NCBI GenBank assembly: GCA_016926575.1 | Contig: JAFGOJ010000141.1 | Location: forward strand, 1-8,183 | Direction: 5' to 3' | From: Anaerolineae bacterium | Lineage (GTDB): Bacteria; Chloroflexota; Anaerolineae; B4-G1; DUEL01 | DNA: 8,183 nucleotides | Part shown: positions 6,255 to 8,183 of the stretch, piece by piece | Layout of the letters: each line of letters begins with the position of its first letter | Position numbering within the stretch: the stretch's first letter is position 1 | Notes under the pieces: model-generated | What the model was told of the DNA's origin: nothing | Seen by the model: only the letters and a program-made list of their open reading frames with translations | The model's database searches: none | Translations under genes and position numbers: made by a program

Positions 6255-7093
6255 GCCTCCCCATCGACATGCTGCACGACTTTGGAGGGGATGGGCCGGT
6301 GCTCCACCTGGCCCACGCCAACGGCATCCCCCCCGCCACTTACCGCGTGATCGCGCGCCACCTGACCGACCACTACCACGTCATCGGCCTGCCGGCGCGG
6401 CCCCTGTGGCCCGACAGCCGCCCCGAGCAGATGCCCTCCTGGCATCCCATGGCCTGCGACCTGACCGCCGGATTGGACGGGTTGGGCTTGCGCGGCATCG
6501 TCGGCGTGGGCCACTCGATGGGCGGCGTGGCGACGATGTGGGCCAGCATCGCCCGGCCTGACCTCTTCCACGCCGTCGTTCTGATCGATCCGGTCATCTT
6601 GCCGCCCGCCGTCCTGCGCACGCTGCGCGTCATGCGCGGCTTGGGCCTGCGCACCCGTCAGCCTCTGGTGCAGGGCGCGCTCCGCCGCCGGCGCACCTGG
6701 CCCAGCCGCCAGGACTGTTACGCGCACTACCAGGGGCGCGGCATCTTCGCCGCCTGGCCCGACGACAGCCTGCGCGCCTACGTCGACGCGGGCACCCGCA
6801 CACGCTCCGACGGCAGCGTCGAGTTGATCTACCCGCCGGAGTGGGAGGCTCACATCTTCGCCACCGCCCCCGCCGACGTGTGGCAAGACGTGCCGTACCT
6901 GAAGCCCCCGACGCTGGTCGTGTATGGAGAACGTAGCGACACCTTCCGCGCCACCAGCCAGCGGCACATGGCCCGCCGCGCGCCCCACACCCGGTTCGCC
7001 GTCATTCCCACGGCCGGGCACATGGTGCCGCTGGAACGACCGGCTCAGACGGCGGAAGAGATTCTGAGATTCTTGCACCGCGATGCCGGGTAG
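6251..7093 (+). CDS. Alpha/beta-fold hydrolase
   Basis: The 280-residue product has a complete alpha/beta-hydrolase catalytic set. The nucleophile elbow GHSMGG places Ser89, Asp230 in GERSD is the likely acid, and His257 in TAGHMVP is the base. HANG (22-25) after the first core strand is the usual oxyanion-hole region. A variable, arginine-rich cap lies between about residues 110 and 205. No signal peptide is present, so it is cytoplasmic. The start at 6251 is chosen because it overlaps the iron-sulfur gene stop as ATGA and begins just before the first core strand. An in-frame ATG at 6134 would extend deep into the upstream gene with no domain match. The fold covers esterases, C-C bond hydrolases and many others, so the substrate cannot be named. 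Coupling to the sdhB-like gene suggests co-expression, but no biochemical link is known. Confidence 0.88.
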   Translation: MSLPIDMLHDFGGDGPVLHLAHANGIPPATYRVIARHLTDHYHVIGLPARPLWPDSRPEQMPSWHPMACDLTAGLDGLGLRGIVGVGHSMGGVATMWASIARPDLFHAVVLIDPVILPPAVLRTLRVMRGLGLRTRQPLVQGALRRRRTWPSRQDCYAHYQGRGIFAAWPDDSLRAYVDAGTRTRSDGSVELIYPPEWEAHIFATAPADVWQDVPYLKPPTLVVYGERSDTFRATSQRHMARRAPHTRFAVIPTAGHMVPLERPAQTAEEILRFLHRDAG

Positions 7094-7153
7094 CGCCTTT
7101 CAACGACCGCTGCGAGGCGGAAAACTGTGTGACGGACTGTCGGAGGAATAGCT

Positions 7154-8014
7154 ATGACCGATGCTTCTAGGAAAACGTTGTTGGTCGTTTTTGCCCACCC
7201 GGATGACGAGAGTTTCGGGCCGGGCGGGACACTGGCACGCTACGCCGCCGCGGGCGTCGCCGTGCACCTGGTCTGCGCCACCCGCGGCGAAGCAGGTTCG
7301 AGCGACCTGGACAGCCTGGGGGAATGCGACGACCTGGCCTGCCGGCGCGAATACGAGCTGCACTGCGCCGCCGAGGTGTTGGGCCTGGCAGGCGTCCACA
7401 TCCTGGGCTACCGCGATTCGGGGATGAGCGGCGCGCCAGACAACCAGCATCCGCGCGCCCTGATTCAGGCCGACACGGAGTTCGTCGCCGGGCAGATCGC
7501 GGCCTGGATCTGCGAGCTGCGCCCGCAGGTCGTGCTGACCTTCGATCCGCACGGCGGCTACAACCACCCCGACCACATCGCCATTCACCACGCCACCGTG
7601 CGCGCCTTCGAGCGCGTCCAGGCGGGCCTGCTGCCGGCAGAGCAGCGCCCCCAGAAGCTCTACTACACGGCCTTCTCGCGCACGCTGCTGCGCTGGATGG
7701 TGCGGTTGATGCCCCTCTTCGGACGCGACCCTGGGGCGATGGGCAAGAACAAGGACGTCGACCTGCGCCAGATCGTCGCCAACGAGATGCCCATCACCAC
7801 CCGCATCGACGTCTCGCGCTACTACGCCGTGCGTGAAGCGGCCTCCGCCTGCCATTCGAGCCAGCTTTCGGGACCCGGCAGCATCCTGGGCTGGGTGCCC
7901 CGGCCGGTGATGCGCCACCTGCAGGGCGCAGAAACCTTCTACCGGGCGGCGCCAGCGTTCGGGGAACACGAACGCGTAGAGCGCGACCTGTTCGCCGGAA
8001 TCGAGGAAGAGTAA
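7154..8014 (+). CDS. PIG-L / LmbE family zinc-dependent N-deacetylase
   Basis: This 286-residue protein belongs to the PIG-L (LmbE-like) family, which removes acyl groups from N-acetylglucosaminyl or similar amino-sugar substrates using one zinc ion. The signature AHPDDE (residues 14-19) supplies His15 and Asp18 as metal ligands and Asp17 as likely base; HPDH (138-141) supplies the third ligand His141. The strand and loop CATRGEAG (41-48) follows the family pattern. Length is near that of the thiol-biosynthesis members MshB and Mca, but sequence by eye does not decide between a mycothiol- or bacillithiol-type role, glycan modification or detoxification. No signal peptide is present. GGAGGA (7142-7147), six bases before the ATG, is a strong ribosome site. 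The 60-base gap upstream shows no clear promoter or terminator, so it may be read from the operon or from its own start. Confidence 0.92.
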   Translation: MTDASRKTLLVVFAHPDDESFGPGGTLARYAAAGVAVHLVCATRGEAGSSDLDSLGECDDLACRREYELHCAAEVLGLAGVHILGYRDSGMSGAPDNQHPRALIQADTEFVAGQIAAWICELRPQVVLTFDPHGGYNHPDHIAIHHATVRAFERVQAGLLPAEQRPQKLYYTAFSRTLLRWMVRLMPLFGRDPGAMGKNKDVDLRQIVANEMPITTRIDVSRYYAVREAASACHSSQLSGPGSILGWVPRPVMRHLQGAETFYRAAPAFGEHERVERDLFAGIEEE

Positions 8015-8019
8015 GCCCG

Positions 8020-8112
8020 ATGCATACCACGCTGTTCTACCGGTTTGGCGCGGCGTTGGTGATCGGGTTCCTGGTGGACTTTCAGCACGAATACGCTAAC
8101 TCGGAGTCATAA
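8020..8112 (+). pseudogene. Probable N-terminal remnant of an MgtC/DUF4010-type membrane protein
   Basis: An open frame of 30 codons begins five bases after the deacetylase stop. Its product has one hydrophobic stretch, FYRFGAALVIGFLV, followed by DFQHEYA. Membrane proteins of the MgtC/SapB and DUF4010 group start with a very similar pattern: an Arg near the start of the first helix, then AL-x-IG-x-LVG-x-QRE. Here the expected Gly is Asp and the Arg before Glu is His, and the frame stops soon after, where the intact protein would continue for well over a hundred residues. It is best read as the decayed start of a lost gene. It could instead be a real single-helix small protein, since it has its own ATG and a distant AGGA (8004-8007), 12 bases upstream. 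Confidence 0.45.
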
Positions 8113-8113
8113 T

Positions 8114-8183
8114 ATGAACCTACCAACATCTGCAAGTGTCGTCATCATCGGGGGCGGGGTGATGGGTGCCAGCACCGCCTATC
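8114..8183 (+). CDS. FAD-dependent oxidoreductase, N-terminal part only
   Basis: The frame begins at the ATG at 8114 and runs off the window after 23 codons. The visible residues form a first beta strand, VVIIGGGVMGAS, a dinucleotide-binding Rossmann motif. The GGGVMGAS form is typical of the DAO family (sarcosine oxidase, dimethylglycine dehydrogenase, glycerol-3-phosphate and D-amino-acid oxidases). GGAG (8103-8106) lies seven bases before the ATG. It starts one base after the stop of the 30-codon fragment, so it was possibly coupled to it. The substrate cannot be judged from this much sequence. Confidence 0.8.
   Translation, partial: MNLPTSASVVIIGGGVMGASTAY

Noticed and set aside
6059..7078. 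339-codon minus-strand open frame opposite the sdhB end and the hydrolase
   Set aside because: It spans two real + strand genes with clear motifs, and its product shows no domain and biased composition.
7094..7153. Possible terminator or promoter between hydrolase and deacetylase
   Set aside because: Only a 5-bp complementarity (CGCCT with AGGCG) with a long loop and no T run; no convincing -35/-10 pair.
7100..7969. 289-codon minus-strand open frame opposite the PIG-L deacetylase
   Set aside because: The + strand has the AHPDDE and HPDH motifs and a strong ribosome site; the minus product looks like a shadow.

Overview
This is a high-GC bacterial window (G/C-rich third codon positions nearly throughout) in which every convincing gene lies on the + strand. 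No rRNA, tRNA, CRISPR array or transposase gene is visible. The lineage cannot be fixed without a search. Short-loop GC hairpins between genes, a COG2509-type flavoprotein, an SdhA/FrdA-type flavoprotein and a PIG-L deacetylase together would fit a Chloroflexota (Anaerolineae-like) genome. That assignment is inference.

Layout. Bases 1-399 are non-coding: six short perfect hairpins, then an A/T-richer leader with a plausible promoter and a 10-base perfect match to the anti-Shine-Dalgarno complement. A tightly packed gene set follows. It consists of a COG2509-type FAD dehydrogenase (400-1776), a succinate dehydrogenase/fumarate reductase flavoprotein (1776-3500), a soluble triple-PAS histidine kinase (3547-5538), the matching iron-sulfur subunit (5535-6254) and an alpha/beta hydrolase (6251-7093). 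Four of these five genes are joined by start/stop overlaps: TAATG at 1774-1778, ATGA at 5535-5538 and ATGA at 6251-6254. The only real gap, 46 bases, lies between the flavoprotein and kinase genes. After 60 bases with their own strong ribosome binding site comes a PIG-L/LmbE zinc deacetylase (7154-8014). Next is a 30-codon fragment that looks like the start of a lost MgtC/DUF4010-type membrane protein. The window ends in the first 23 codons of another FAD-dependent oxidoreductase.

How the genes may work together. The SdhA/FrdA and SdhB/FrdB proteins keep the expected catalytic and cluster-binding residues, so they can form the soluble catalytic half of a succinate:quinone or fumarate reductase complex. 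No membrane anchor (SdhC/SdhD or SdhE/F) is encoded here. The most unusual feature is the sensor kinase between the two subunit genes, translationally coupled to the iron-sulfur gene. It has no response regulator beside it, and its PAS half differs in codon use from its neighbours. It may sense redox or ligand state and adjust respiration, or it may be an inserted gene that kept the operon readable. The first flavoprotein and the hydrolase are of unknown substrate; their linkage to the complex is by gene order only.
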